From positions 2,356,001-2,420,000 of the forward strand of contig JAWNGF010000008.1 in assembly GCA_037039685.1 (NCBI GenBank): a DNA stretch of 64,000 nt, in the 5' to 3' direction. The notes beneath the pieces are model-generated. The model was not told the origin of the DNA. It did no database searches and worked only from the letters and a program-made list of their open reading frames with translations. Below, in pieces: positions 54,224 through 64,000 of the stretch. The first letter of the stretch is position 1. Each line of letters opens with the position of its first letter. The stretch is from Ceratobasidium sp. AG-K (lineage: Eukaryota; Basidiomycota; Agaricomycetes; Cantharellales; Ceratobasidiaceae). The translations under genes and the position numbers were made by a program.

Positions 54224-54900
54224 GTTTTTCTCAGGTATGTATGATGTTGGTTGCCTAACTGTTGTTAGCTGTTGAAAAATTATAATAAATGAACAAAATA
54301 TACTTACCACTTAAAGACTGCACATGGCACTCATCCAGGTGTTCTGCCAAGTTGGATGAGTAATCCATGGTGGGGTTCCAGTTACCTAGATGATTGGATT
54401 CCAGCTTTGCTCAGCAAAAGCTGGCCAATTATTGTGAAGCAGCTTGCCTTGAGTTGCGTTGGATTTGTCTGAGCCAAAAGTAAGTGTCAGAATGGGGGAA
54501 AGCATCTTGAGAAGAAATTTGGACTTACCAGTTGCATTTGCAGCTTGCACAGCAAGGAACACTTGGAATTGCACTGCTGAATTGGGGTTAGCAGTGAATG
54601 CAGCTAGAACACTGGCAAAATCCATATCTGGATCACAAAGTTAGCCTTCATTTTGAAATCTGATGGTGGTGATGCTTACCAGTCAAACACATGCTAATGG
54701 TGCTATTCAAGTTGGGGGGTGTGGCAAGCACAGATTGCAGTCAGGTTATGATTTTAAGTAATTATTACTCATTGTGTGGGTTGGTTTGGCACTCTGGGTG
54801 CTCTAGTGGCAGGAGACTGGTGGTGGTTGAGAGCAGGAGAGCAAGGTGGGTCAGACAAGCATGAAGTGTGGACTGTCATGTGACCAGTCTCAATCAAAAC
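54224..54900 (-). CDS. Small unrecognised gene right of the Tnp2 element
   Basis: The minus-strand frame from 54625 (MDFASVLAAFTANPNSAVQF) has an apparent intron (about 54475-54530, GTAAGT..CAG) and continues KSNATQGKLLHNNWPAFAEQ. Another GTAAGT donor follows near 54310. An upstream exon (PNLNSTISMCLT) near 54690 may precede it. No domain recognised. It may be the 5' part of the gene at 45261-46980 interrupted by the transposon. Confidence 0.3.
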
Positions 54901-55283
54901 TTCTCTAAGTCGTGCTGCCTCTGCACATCATGTTGGCACAAGCTAAACAGTTCCCAGATGAGGTGAAAAAAATACATTGTGCTCACTGTAACAACTACAC
55001 TCACCCTCACGTTCAATATTGACATTTGAAAGAACTCCCACCTGGTGATGCTGACAATGCATCCAACTGGCCTGATCCTGTGGACTTGGACAACCATGCA
55101 ATAAATCATCTAGACAAAGTAAATAATCATTATAATCTTGGTCCAGGAGCTGTGATAAAGGCTGAGACAACAGAATAATATGATATGGAAGGTTTAGACG
55201 AGGGGGGAGGCCAACATGCTCCAGGTATACACAGCATATCCTCCTGCTTAAAGTGAATGTATGCTAATGATTTTGACTCATAA
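54901..55283. other. Spacer, no gene recognised
   Basis: AT-rich sequence with short frames only; it may contain the decayed 5' end of the transposase fragment that follows. Confidence 0.35.
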
Positions 55284-56229
55284 GTGACTGAAATCAAGGA
55301 TAACATGGGGAATTATACATTTGACTTGGATTCGGAGCTGTCTGAATGCCCAATCAACTTGCATGGCCCTTGGCACAACAAAACACCCCCCCACCCTCAC
55401 ATGCCCATTTCCCTGCTGATGACACTGAAAATGTGGAACCACTTGAAGAAGACAGATTCCAGCATGTTACTGTGGGTGAGTACCCCAAGTACAAGCACTG
55501 GTATGCTGAAGACAATGATGCTGAAGACATGGAAACAGAGAAGTAAGAGTAGATTCCAGAATTCATTAATGCTGACTCCAAAATTGCAAGTTACTGAAAC
55601 ACCTACTGACAAGGAGGTTGACAGCATTATTGTGCTGGCCATTTGGCAATTTGGAAGTGTCACGCAAAGCAACTATGAACAGCTGCATTACTCCTATCGT
55701 AACAAGCTCCATCTACTTACTCTCTAGTGTTTAAAGACCTGGCTTGTGACCCTCTCTGGGGTTGCCCCCATTCTTGTTGACTGTTGTGTCAAGGTTTGTC
55801 ATGCATTCACCAGTAAATATGCTGAGGAGACATCTTGCTCGGTCTGCAGTGAAGCATGGTGTGACTTCAAAGGCCAACCGCAACAGGTCTTTCAGGACCT
55901 CCCTGCTATGCCTTGGTTCTGCGCGTATTTCAATAATCCTGAGCTTGTTCAAAAAATGCTCTATCAAAGTGATTGTGTACCCAAGGATGGACAGATTGAC
56001 CATATCTTTGATGCAACTCTTTACTAGGATTTACTCAAATGAAATATTATGATTGATGGCATGGACACGGGTGTGAACTACTTCAGCAGCAAATACAACA
56101 TAGCTACCACTGTTATGACTGACAGAGTTCAGATCTTCAAATGGGCCTTGGAGCAGGCCTGCACATGCTGGCTGATCATGGCCCAGAACCTCAATTTGAA
56201 CTGGGACTTACCCAACCAACTAGTGAGCA
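55284..56229 (+). pseudogene. Second Tnp2-type transposase fragment, cut by element W
   Basis: Frames 55284-55727, 55746-56027 and 56049-56229 give, in order, an acidic N-terminal part (YPKYKHWYAEDNDAEDMETE), a Cys-rich block (KVCHAFTSKYAEETSCSVCS), FQDLPAMPWFCAYFNNPELV and GQIDHIFDATLY. A TAG stop is followed by DGMDTGVNYFSSKYNIATTV, VQIFKWALEQACTCW and AQNLNLNWDLPNQL. This is the Tnp2 order of zinc-like block, catalytic start and xFKR..CW motif. It breaks off at 56229 where the W LTR begins. It is a different subfamily from 50084-53813. Confidence 0.6.
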
Positions 56230-56753
56230 GTGTTAAAGGTCAGACCTCCTTAGGTGCAATAATCACTTGTTAGCACAAGTATATGAGTGAGGCAAAAGGA
56301 ATAGATTGAGCATTGAGCTAGAGACAGCAGGGAGTACTTGAGTACAGTAGTTGGTAAAAGGTAGGTAAAAGGAAGGGATATCTCAAACAATGGCCTCAGA
56401 GGCTGGCCCTATATGCATGGGAACAAGGGTATACATGATACTGCAGACTGGGAGCACAGTTGCTGTGCATTCCTATGCTGGATGACTGGAGGTGGACTCT
56501 GCATTGCTGTGCAACTGTAGGCACAGTCAACTTTGCATTAATGTGCAAAGGTCTAGGCCTTACTGCAGGCACAGTAATGGCTATGCAATGGCATGTCTAG
56601 TGGCTAACCACAGCGTTAGCAGGGGTAGGTAGAGGTGATGTGGATATATGAGATGCATACATGGCACATATATACACAATGAGCCTAAGGCACACTAAGT
56701 CCATAGTCAGCACTTAGTTATATTGGTGCATATAGTTAGTTATCTGTCACACA
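56230..56753 (-). repeat. 3' LTR of W (524 bp)
   Basis: On the plus strand it begins TGTTAAAGGTC and ends CTGTCACACA, next to the G-run of the polypurine tract. The second LTR is outside the window, so the boundaries rest on TG..CA ends and the polypurine tract only. Confidence 0.75.
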
Positions 56754-56763
56754 GCCCCCCAAG
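56754..56763 (-). other. Polypurine tract of W
   Basis: Minus strand CTTGGGGGGC directly before the LTR start at 56753. Confidence 0.65.
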
Positions 56764-56901
56764 CATTGACTAGGGATGAGTCTTAGCTAGGCTTGTTCTT
56801 ATGTGCCATTTTAAACAGTTACTCAAGGGATGGGGGGTGGGAAAAGCACAGGAGGTGTATTCTTGGCATTATAACTAAACAGACTAATTACAGGTATGTA
56901 A

Positions 56902-57607
56902 CTAGTTATACAGTAACGCTAGCTGGTTAGGGAGGCCCCAGGCGCAGCTATCCCACACTTCCAAGTCCCTGTAGATGCCCCAGGCCTTCCTTCCAGTGCA
57001 GACAACTGGGCCGCACCAGCCACCATCCTGGTAGTGCCACCAGGCCATGAGGCCGCCAGCCCAGTCATTGGGGTTGGCTCCTGTGGTGTCCAGGTACCCC
57101 CAGAACTTGTTTGTGGGTAGTAGGGTTAGCCAGTTACTGAATGAGAAGGCAACTGAGCTTACCACAAGCTTCCTTGATGGAAGGCTGCCATTGTGTGGGG
57201 TTTCCCCAACCACCATACCAATACATTCCTTGGACCTTGTCCCAGGAGTTGATCCATTCCTCCATAGGAGGTTGGTTGGCCTCCATGACCCAGTCCCTGG
57301 TGTAGGTGGCCCAGGTGTTGTTGAAAGCCCAAGGGGCAAGGTCCTGCAGAGGGGACTCACAGTGAGAGAGCTCCCAGGTGGTAGTGGAGTAGCTGCTGCC
57401 CCAAGTGGAAGTGATGGAGGATGCAGAGTAAAAAGACAACTTGTAGGGGTAGTGGCAGTGAGTGCAATTGTAGACAAGTTGTCTGGGGTATATGCCTTGC
57501 AAGTGTGAGTCTTTATAGATTATTGGGTGATTGGGCTTGTTGTGTCTTAGATCTGACATGTTTTGGATATCACAGGGCAATGTATTGTGTGGTTTACCAC
57601 ATGACAA
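56902..57607 (-). CDS. W accessory ORF 3, Trp-rich, probably spliced, unknown product
   Basis: Minus-strand exon 57607 to about 57160 (YKLSFYSASSITSTWGSSYS, WELSHCESPLQDLAPWAFNN, WINSWDKVQGMYWYGGWGNP) ends at a GTAAGC donor. A CAAACAAG acceptor about 54 nt later restores an open frame FWGYLDTTGANPNDWAGGLM ... GLPNQLALLYN-stop. The protein is rich in Trp, Gly and Tyr and has six or more Cys. I do not recognise it. It lies between the integrase and 3' LTR of W. A signal peptide is not evident, and the true start is uncertain. Confidence 0.45.
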
Positions 57608-57731
57608 AGTCTTTAATTCAAGGGATAACTTTGTGTCAAGCCTAAGACCAATTATTCTTCATCACTTGCATGGAAGAAGCATTTCTACTGTAGAGAAGAG
57701 TCAGTATGTGGTCCATTCTGCATGGGTACAA

Positions 57732-58073
57732 TCATACCTCCAAATGGAGTTGGATGACATCTTCATAGGCCAACTGGGCAGCATGTGCTGCTGGGGACAA
57801 GGATTCAGCAGAAAAGTCAGATGAATCCCATTGGATGGGTGAACACTCAGCCAGGCAGTTGGCAAACAAAGCAAGCTCTTGGTTGGTGTAGCTATGGTGC
57901 AATGCAGTGTGTGACCAAGTAGCCGGGAGTTGGGCCTGCCATTCTTGGATGGACAGGATGTGGTTGGTTGGAGCTATTTCAGCCAGTGGGGAAGCAGGAG
58001 GCTGAGCCTGGACAAAGAAGGAGGGTGCACAGGACTGTGGAAAGAAGTGTAGAGTGCTAAGCAGATGTAGCAA
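57732..58073 (-). CDS. W accessory ORF 2, unknown product
   Basis: 113 codons starting MLHLLSTLHFFPQSCAPSFF, a hydrophobic N-terminus that could be a signal or a chance exon edge, then IQEWQAQLPATWSHTALHHS and an Ala/Glu-rich end. It overlaps the previous ORF by 17 nt in another frame, so both may be exons or frame-shifted parts of one gene. No family recognised. Confidence 0.35.
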   Translation of the reverse strand: MLHLLSTLHFFPQSCAPSFFVQAQPPASPLAEIAPTNHILSIQEWQAQLPATWSHTALHHSYTNQELALFANCLAECSPIQWDSSDFSAESLSPAAHAAQLAYEDVIQLHLEV

Positions 58074-59352
58074 AATGAACCAAGTGATCAGACATACTTG
58101 GTATCTCAGAAGTATCTCTCAAGCCTTGATGGAAAGTATATTGTCTCTCAACTTCCATAGTGACTGACTCAGAAGCAATGGAAAGGGCTACTGAAGGAAG
58201 TGATGATAAAGACATAGAGCCTGTAGGGCCAATAACTGGGATTTGTAAGAATTGGATTGATTTGTCTGAGATGTCCATGTCCCAGCTCAAGTGTTGGGTA
58301 GATTGGGAAGGGGAAGTATTGGCTGAGTCAAGCACAATTACCTGTTCAGAAGGTTTGCTTGAGCAAAGCATCTGATCAGCTAGTTCCATTAATTTGTCCA
58401 CAGTCTTCATTATGGCAGTGGTGATTCCTGAGGCAGTGATTGGAGTATTGTTGTTGTAGATTGACTGCAATGGGAGCTCTGGATGATTAAAAGTGCTTGA
58501 ATAGGTAGGAGGCAAAGAAGCTGCTGATATGGCATTGGGAGATTCCATAGGAGCTGAGTGATCAGATATTGGACATGAAGGCTCAGAGGTGGAACTAGCC
58601 CATACAATTGCTTCTAATGCCAAAGCAAGTTGATTAGGAGCTGGAATATCAAGGCCAGGTGGATGAATAGGATCACTAAACAAATTGGGAGTGGGGTAGC
58701 AAGCAGGTGATAGATCTAGAGGGGCAGAGAATACACAACCAGAAGGGCTCTCTGGGATAACTGGAGGATTGATAGGAGCTGCTGCTAATAATGCATTGAT
58801 GAAGTTGCCAAACTCAGTGGTTCTAGATGCTGCTTGGATGTGGGTGGAAAGGTGGAGAGGCTGACAAGAATACTTGCACAATCCATTGTTGTCAGGGGTA
58901 GCATGATGAAGTTCATACAGATCCACAATGTTCTGGATTGCATTCATCCACCATTGATAACTTTGGACAAGGGTGCAAGCTTCTGTGAGCAACTCAAAAG
59001 GGTATTGCCAAATGTCCGGAGTAGGATAGATACATTTGTATGGGGGATAGGGTATGGCTTTGTGGGCCCAACACTCAAAGAGTCTAGATGCTGGTGTTTC
59101 TTCTGGAAGAGCTGGGTACCAATCATAGGGAAGTGTAGCATTACCTATCTTGATCCAAGTGGAAATAAGAGCCTCTTCCATGGCAGCTTTAGAAGTATCT
59201 GTAAGCCAAAACCATGTGGTAGATCCTTGAGTGGTGGTGTAGGTATTGCAAGGGCAAGTGAAAGTTTGTTCTAGAATGCTGGTGCATGTGGGTTGAAAGA
59301 TTGCCATCCAAAGGAAGTACTGTTCAGGTTGTGAAGGAAGTAGAGGAGACAA
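58057..59352 (-). CDS. W accessory ORF 1, unknown product
   Basis: A long open frame (431 codons; first in-frame ATG at 59305-59307, MAIFQPTCTSILEQTFTCPC). The N-terminal 150 residues are rich in Trp/Tyr/Cys (TWFWLTDTSKAAMEEALIST, SYQWWMNAIQNIVDLYELHH); the rest is Pro/Ser/Thr-rich and looks unstructured. No family recognised. It lies directly 3' of the chromodomain of W, in the region where R and P also have extra ORFs. A further ORF (59271-59489, MHTFATASQMASEACSAAAN) overlaps its 5' end and may be an upstream exon; I could not find a splice that joins the frames. Confidence 0.5.
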   Translation of the reverse strand: MSPLLPSQPEQYFLWMAIFQPTCTSILEQTFTCPCNTYTTTQGSTTWFWLTDTSKAAMEEALISTWIKIGNATLPYDWYPALPEETPASRLFECWAHKAIPYPPYKCIYPTPDIWQYPFELLTEACTLVQSYQWWMNAIQNIVDLYELHHATPDNNGLCKYSCQPLHLSTHIQAASRTTEFGNFINALLAAAPINPPVIPESPSGCVFSAPLDLSPACYPTPNLFSDPIHPPGLDIPAPNQLALALEAIVWASSTSEPSCPISDHSAPMESPNAISAASLPPTYSSTFNHPELPLQSIYNNNTPITASGITTAIMKTVDKLMELADQMLCSSKPSEQVIVLDSANTSPSQSTQHLSWDMDISDKSIQFLQIPVIGPTGSMSLSSLPSVALSIASESVTMEVERQYTFHQGLRDTSEIPSMSDHLVHFATSA

Positions 59353-59639
59353 ATACCTTTGAGAACCTCATCCTGTGTGAGAGGAACATGGGAGTGGCCC
59401 TGGGGTCCTTCAAGTATTGAAAAGATCAAGTTGGCAGCAGCAGAACAAGCTTCAGAAGCCATTTGGGATGCTGTAGCAAATGTATGCATGGTAAAGTGGT
59501 GATCAGAGAGTGATTAGAGAGCTGTGTGTTGGTGGGAGCCTCTTTAAGACTATCAATGAATGTACTGTGCAAAGACTGTGCAAAGACTGTGCAAACTGCG
59601 CTGGAAGCTGCCAAGGGAATGGTCCATTATGCCTGTGTT

Positions 59640-60881
59640 ACTACCATGTGAAAAGGACAGTTCTTTGACCATCTAGGTAGTACTTTGGTTAATGGGATGC
59701 ATTCTCCATTCAGTGAATACATCTGGAGCATTTTTGAAAAGTTGTACAGTTAGCCATGAGTCATGGTCAGGAGAGTAGCCTTTCCAGTGTACTGCATATT
59801 CCTTAATTCAATGCAGACCATGCTTGACTTTCTTTTCTGCAACAATTTTATTAATTTCATATTCAGGAACATCTGTGAAGGCTTTCCTGTTTATGTGTTT
59901 GGTGGGACATTCTCCAAAGCATTCAGGAGATGGTTCATATCTTTCCAGTTGTGCAATATTAATGACTGGATGGATTTTATAGTCAGAGGGAAGGCAAAGC
60001 CTGTATGCCAATGGTGACACTTGTTCCATGACTTCAAAAGGTCCATCATAGTGCATCTGAAGTTTGCAACCAAGTCCGTTGATATCTTTGAGCATCTCTA
60101 AGCAGTGAGGGTTTATAAGAACCTGATCCCCTACTTCAAAGTGTTCAAACTCTCTTCTCTGGTTGTAGGCCTTTTGTTGAACAGCCTGTGCAAGCACCAG
60201 AGAGTCCTTAGCACGCTGTTGCACTGCTTGCATAGTTTCAGCAAACTCTTCAGAAACTTCACTCTCATCTGTAAATTGTTTGAGATAAGAAGTAGTCTGG
60301 GTAAGTAGCTGTGCAGTATTGAGTGGCTCAAAACCATGCAAGAGATATGCAGGAGTCTGTTTAGTGGAAGAGTGGACAGAGGTGTTGTAGGAGTGAGCAA
60401 ATCGTGGAAGGAGATCGACCCAGTTGTCCATGTCAGGACTAATGAAAGCTCTAAGGGCGATGTCCAAGATTTGATTCATGATTTCAGTCTGTCCATCAGC
60501 TTGGGGGTGATGAGAAGTGGTGAGGGCGTGTTGTATTCCTAAGAGGTGTGTCAAATGTTCCTAGAATGTTCCTGTCCATCACGCATCTCTGTCTGAGATT
60601 ATTTGATGAGGTAAACCATAGTTACACCATATAGAGTCATGGAATAATTTGGCTGTTTCTACCTCATTGATGTGAGTGGTACTTGGGAGGCAGTGGGCGT
60701 ATTTGGTGAGCTTATCCACAATTACTAGGATTGCATTGAAACCATGGCTTGGTGGCAAATCCATAATAAAGTTGAGAGTGACTACCTCAAAGGGTTGCTC
60801 TGGACTAGGAATGGGGGAGAGATGTCCTTTAGGCCCATGATGTTTTGGTTTTGTCTTTTGGCACATGTTACAAGTGTGCAC
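59640..60881 (-). pseudogene. W integrase core and chromodomain
   Basis: 60579-60881 has CNMCQKTKPKHHGPKG, TLNFIMDLPPSHGFNAILVI and GLPHQIISDRDA. After TGA and TAG stops (60579-60581 and near 60561), 59808-60554 continues with HHPQADGQTEIMNQILDIAL, FEVGDQVLINPHCLEML and DGPFEVMEQVSPLAYRL. A TGA at 59808-59810 precedes the chromodomain EYAVHWKGYSPDHDSWL. The catalytic Asp/Asp/Glu positions look present (the first is in the NF of TLNF, normally D, so it may be lost). Confidence 0.85.
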
Positions 60882-60889
60882 ATAGGCAT

Positions 60890-61940
60890 CTACACTCTTG
60901 GCATGTTTAGGCCAATAGTAGTTGGAGGCAATGTGATTATAAGTGTGATTGCATCTAGAGTGAGCACCTTGTGTGAGTAAATCATGGGTCTCCTTAAGGA
61001 TGTCCAGTTGTAATGATTCTGGGACACAAAGTCAGAGTGTATCTTGATGGTTGACAAAGTATAGCAATCCATTGTTGCCTACTTGATACTGAGGATAAGC
61101 AGTCTTTAACAGGTTTGGTTACGCCTTCCAGGTCTCAAGAACTTTGTTAAAGTGCAAATCTGTTTTGTCGGCCTCAAGGAAGCAATCGACTTTGTCTTGG
61201 GAGATGGAGATGAACAGTCCTGAAGTGTCTGTAGTGTGGTATGGGTGAATCGTCTTTGCCAGTAGTACTTCTGCTTGAATGTGTTCCTCAGAAAGATGTT
61301 CTTCCATGTTAGATACAACATAGTTGGCAACTACTTTTTGGAGTTTGTGTTGGAACTGCTCTCCAATCTCATTGTATAGATCCTTGATGGGGTTATCTTC
61401 TAGATTGAGAATGAGCGGTGTAGATCCATCAGGCAGAGGACTGTCTTGTTTAGGAGTGCAGAATAACATTCTGGTTAGTGGATCTGTATTTCCATGAACT
61501 CTTCCTGCTCTGTGTACCATATGCATGCCAGGATAGGCAGCAAAGACAGTTCCCCAGGTTAGAAGTCTGCAATTGACATTCTGGAAGGCTTTGCTCCAAA
61601 TGAAGGCGGTGTGATCCGTGATGGCTGCAAATTGAGCTCCTTCAAGGTAGACCTGGAGCTTGACTAGTCCTTCCTAGAGTGCTAGTGCTTTGTGTTCTTT
61701 GGGGGAAATGTTTCTTTCCACGGACTTAAAGATTCTGGGCCAATAGGCAATAACTTGCTCCATTTGAACAGCCGCATTTTCCCAGTTTTTGTTATCCCAT
61801 ATTCCCCCCTTAGTCACGTCATCTATCTGCTTGGAGCCTTCTGCCACCAAGTTTGGGACAGGTTCTCCTGCCTGGTGGTGTTTCTCATGGTGTGCATATA
61901 TCCTGGTTCCTTTGAGATCACTGACTTTGACAGGCTGAAC
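60890..61940 (-). pseudogene. W RNase H and linker to integrase
   Basis: 61119-61526 reads MVHRAGRVHGNTDPLTRM (the RNase H end motif) and a linker with many acidic residues. Upstream, 61530-61940 has VYLEGAQFAAITDHTAFIWS separated by a TAG. The integrase zinc-binding His pair falls in the degenerate stretch at 60890-61110. Confidence 0.75.
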
Positions 61941-62822
61941 TTACTGGAGAATGGCAGAAAGGCCAAAGTTGCAGGCATCTGTATAGAGACAAAAAGGTTT
62001 GTCAATTATGGGGAAAGCCATGACTAGAGCATCAGTGAATGCTTGTTTGGCCAGCTCAAAGGCTTTTTGTTTTGCAGAGATCCAAGACCACTCCTTGTCT
62101 TTTTTGAGAAAGGCAAACAATGGCTGTACAATCCAATTGTAGTGAGGTATGTAGCTTGCAAAGTAAGTCATTATTCCAAGGAATGTCTGGAGTTTGGACT
62201 TGGGGTTTGGAGGTTCAAGTGCCGAAATAGCTTCTACTTTCTCCTCATGGGTGGAAAGACCAAGTTGTGATACTTCCTGACCTAATAGGAGAAGAGATTC
62301 ATAGGCTATGTAGCACTTTTTGGGAGATAAAGTGAGACCAGATGCTTCAATGGCTTCCAGTACATGTCCCAAGTCCCTACAGTGTTTCTTGAAGTCATTA
62401 CTATAAACAATGATGTCATCTATGTAAACAAGAGCACAGACCCATAGGTATTTGGCCAAGATTTTGTCCATAACTCTTTGGAAGACTGCAGGTCCATTCT
62501 GCCAACCAAATGGGAGTCTGTTGAACTGGAATAGTCCTCTATGACAGCGAAAAGGCAATTTAGGCCTATCCTCTTCCTTGATGCTGAGTTGAGGGAAACC
62601 AGCCAGAGCATCCAGTGTTGTAAGGAAACAGGATCCTTCCAAGGCATGGAGGACATCTGTTTGGCAAGGCAAAGTGAACTCATGTGGTACTGCTTGAGCA
62701 TTCTGATCTCTCAGATCAACACATAAGCATCCCTTGGAAGGCTTGTTGGGATCATCTTGTTGTTTGAAAACTACAATGACAGGGCAGGCCCATGGGCTCT
62801 CACAAGGAGAAATAACTTCTGG
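61941..62822 (-). pseudogene. W reverse transcriptase
   Basis: The frame 62672-61941 contains FLTTLDALAGFPQLSIKEED, FNRLPFGWQNGPAVFQRVMD, an intact polymerase box YIDD at 62415-62426, LGLSTHEEKVEAISALEPPN and FCLYTDACNFGLSAIL. Upstream to 62822, CPVIVVFKQQDDPNKPSKGC and CVDLRDQN complete the fingers, in a frame broken near 62705. It is the only one of five reverse transcriptases in this window that reaches the box with both Asp residues. Confidence 0.88.
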
Positions 62823-63371
62823 TCAAATCCATTCCTCAATTTGTTCATCAATGATTTTTCTTTTTTCTGGAGAGGCATGGTAAGGAGCCTTGGAGACTTC
62901 CTTAGTCTCAGGACAAAGTTTGATCTCAACCTGAGTGTCATGAGTATCAAGGCATCCATCTAGTCCAAAAGCTGCTTTGTGTTGCAATATAATTGCTTCC
63001 AATTCTGTAACTTGTGAAGCAGTGAGCCTATCGGAAAAATGAAGTTCTTGTAATAAGCATTCAGATGGTATATGGTCAGGGTCCTGAAGTTCACTAGTTT
63101 TAGGTCCTCCTTCAACAGGTCTAGATAATTCTTCTTCTGCAACATCTGGTGCTGTTGCTGCAGGTCTCTTGACTGTAGACTTGTTGTATGTTGAGGTAGG
63201 AATACTTTGGGCAACTAGTGACTTCATGAGTATCTTGAGGCATTCAGCATGTTCTAATTCTGCTGCGCTAAAATTGCGTGGATTTTCTTCAATTCTAGAG
63301 AGTTCTTTGAGGAATCTAACGATTCTTCCACCTTGCAGTTTGACTGGTTTAGCAGAGAATTTGCAATTCAT
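62823..63371 (-). pseudogene. W pol N-terminal linker before reverse transcriptase
   Basis: 182 codons with VEGGPKTSELQDPDHIPSEC, LEAIILQHKAAFGLDGCLD (the gypsy lead-in that ends with the HKAAFG motif) and APYHASPEKRKIIDEQIEEW. It is closed by TGA at 62823-62825, one residue before the PEVISPCESPWA start of the polymerase. Confidence 0.78.
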
Positions 63372-63500
63372 AGCTTGGGGTTATTGGCAGTGATTAGGCT
63401 GCTAGAAATAGCGAACACATCCTCAGGCTTGTTGTTAGTTGCTAGGAATGTTTCCACAAGCCATAATGTTGGCCTTCTGGGAAACTAGTTTTGACTCGTA

Positions 63501-64000
63501 CTAGCTTAGAGTTCCTGGCAATATAGTCACAGACTGGTATGTGTGCACAGGTACACCATTTGCTTGGATCTTCTTTAATGTTTTGGCCTTAGGAGGACGC
63601 TGAGAGGAAGTGGGGAGTGTGGTGTGGACAGAAAGACATTTCCTGCATTGTCCAGGCAAGGGTTTACGGTTGTTGATTCTGCTCAGATGAAACATCCTGA
63701 GTCTCCTAAAATGATTTTGCTACCTTGGTCAACTCATCGTTGTGACAAGTAATTTTGGTCTGCAAAGTCGTTAACAAGGATAAATGGTGCATTCATCTTA
63801 GGGACTATATATGCTTCAACCATCATTTCTACTGGACCTTGCTCAGCATCTATTGTAATAAGGACATTTGCATAGTCAGTTATGGTAGAAGTTTTGCTTA
63901 CTTGGACAAGAGAGATGTTTTGTCCTTTCTGACGTCTTGGTGGAGATTCTAAGGATTTATTAGTGTCTTCACTCATTAGAATAATATCTGATCCTGAATC
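63501..64000 (-). pseudogene. W protease, partial at window edge
   Basis: The frame is open from the window end: the last codon (64000-63998) is GAT of a DSGSDIILMSED active site, followed by VLITIDAEQGPVEMMVEAYI and FILVNDFADQNYLSQR, a retropepsin-like pattern. A stop at 63734 is followed by 63501-63695 with FHLSRINNRKPLPGQC. The N-terminal part and gag are outside the window. Confidence 0.7.

Larger units (their letters stand above)
56230..64000 (-). mobile_element. Ty3/gypsy element W, 3' portion, running off the window
   Basis: The minus strand runs from protease (right edge) through reverse transcriptase, RNase H, integrase and chromodomain to a roughly 3-kb accessory region, polypurine tract and 3' LTR (56230-56753). 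The 5' LTR and gag lie beyond 64000. The reverse transcriptase type (LDALAGFPQLSI, YIDDIIVYSNDF) is that of a basidiomycete gypsy clade different from R, S and P. Stops in integrase, RNase H and chromodomain make it inactive. The left flank AGCAG (56225-56229) should be repeated after the unseen 5' LTR. Confidence 0.88.

Noticed and set aside
1..64000. CRISPR arrays, bacterial operons, ribosome binding sites or rRNA/tRNA genes
   Set aside because: The window is nuclear fungal sequence with introns; I saw no array of spaced direct repeats and no convincing cloverleaf, although a tRNA scan could not be run.

Overview
The window is a transposon-saturated stretch of a filamentous fungal nuclear genome, most likely an agaricomycete basidiomycete. 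Three host genes carry many 45-70 bp introns with GT..AG ends, and the mobile elements are basidiomycete-type Ty3/gypsy chromoviruses, a Plavaka-type KDZ transposase and CMC/Tnp2 transposases. A Rhizoctonia-like (Ceratobasidiaceae) source is my guess from style and is unverified. Window-derived coordinates, LTR pairs, target-site duplications (TSDs) and reading frames were read directly. Family names are from recalled protein signatures, not from a search.

Layout. (1) 1-21,145: one Ty3/gypsy element, P (LTRs 541 bp, TSD TTGGA), carries nested insertions. These are element R1 (2,261-9,407, TSD CATCT) in its gag, a solo LTR Q1 (13,268-13,780, TSD CCAAC) in its pol region, and element S (14,823-21,072, TSD TAAAG) in its 3' LTR. 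S itself carries a solo R LTR (18,681-19,137, TSD TCTAC). (2) 21,146-23,250: non-coding repeats, including a long inverted repeat with two 273-bp arms. (3) 23,250-29,905: a host island with splicing factor SF1/BBP (minus), an NSUN5/Rcm1-type rRNA m5C methyltransferase (minus) and, divergently, a class I DnaJ (plus) whose 3' end is cut off by a gypsy fragment. (4) 29,906-34,079: gypsy fragments T and U, with solo LTR Q2 inside U. (5) 34,860-43,977: a Plavaka (KDZ) transposase pseudogene split by the young gypsy element R2 (35,733-42,954, TSD AAACT). (6) 43,978-47,020: a poorly resolved multi-exon gene on the minus strand. (7) about 47,026-54,223: a CMC/Tnp2 DNA transposon with a divergent AT-hook/acidic accessory gene and a solo R LTR. 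(8) 54,224-56,229: a small unknown gene and a second, truncated Tnp2 transposase. (9) 56,230-64,000: the 3' part of another gypsy element, W, running off the right edge at its protease DSG triad.

Cross-cutting observations. Elements R, S and (less perfectly) P look self-primed in the Tf1 manner: a 12-nt stretch about 31-34 nt downstream of the LTR TATA box is complementary to a site 2 nt inside the 5' LTR. R gag and pol overlap with a -1 shift and a canonical slippery heptamer. R, P and W (perhaps U) carry an extra ORF between integrase and 3' LTR, where retroviruses keep env; I do not recognise the products. Many inactivating lesions look like deamination at CpG: CGA to TGA stops, and Asp to Asn in the YIDD box of four different reverse transcriptases.

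The host genes cover branch-point recognition, 25S rRNA methylation and cytosolic Hsp70 co-chaperoning. They are ordinary housekeeping genes stranded between nested transposons.
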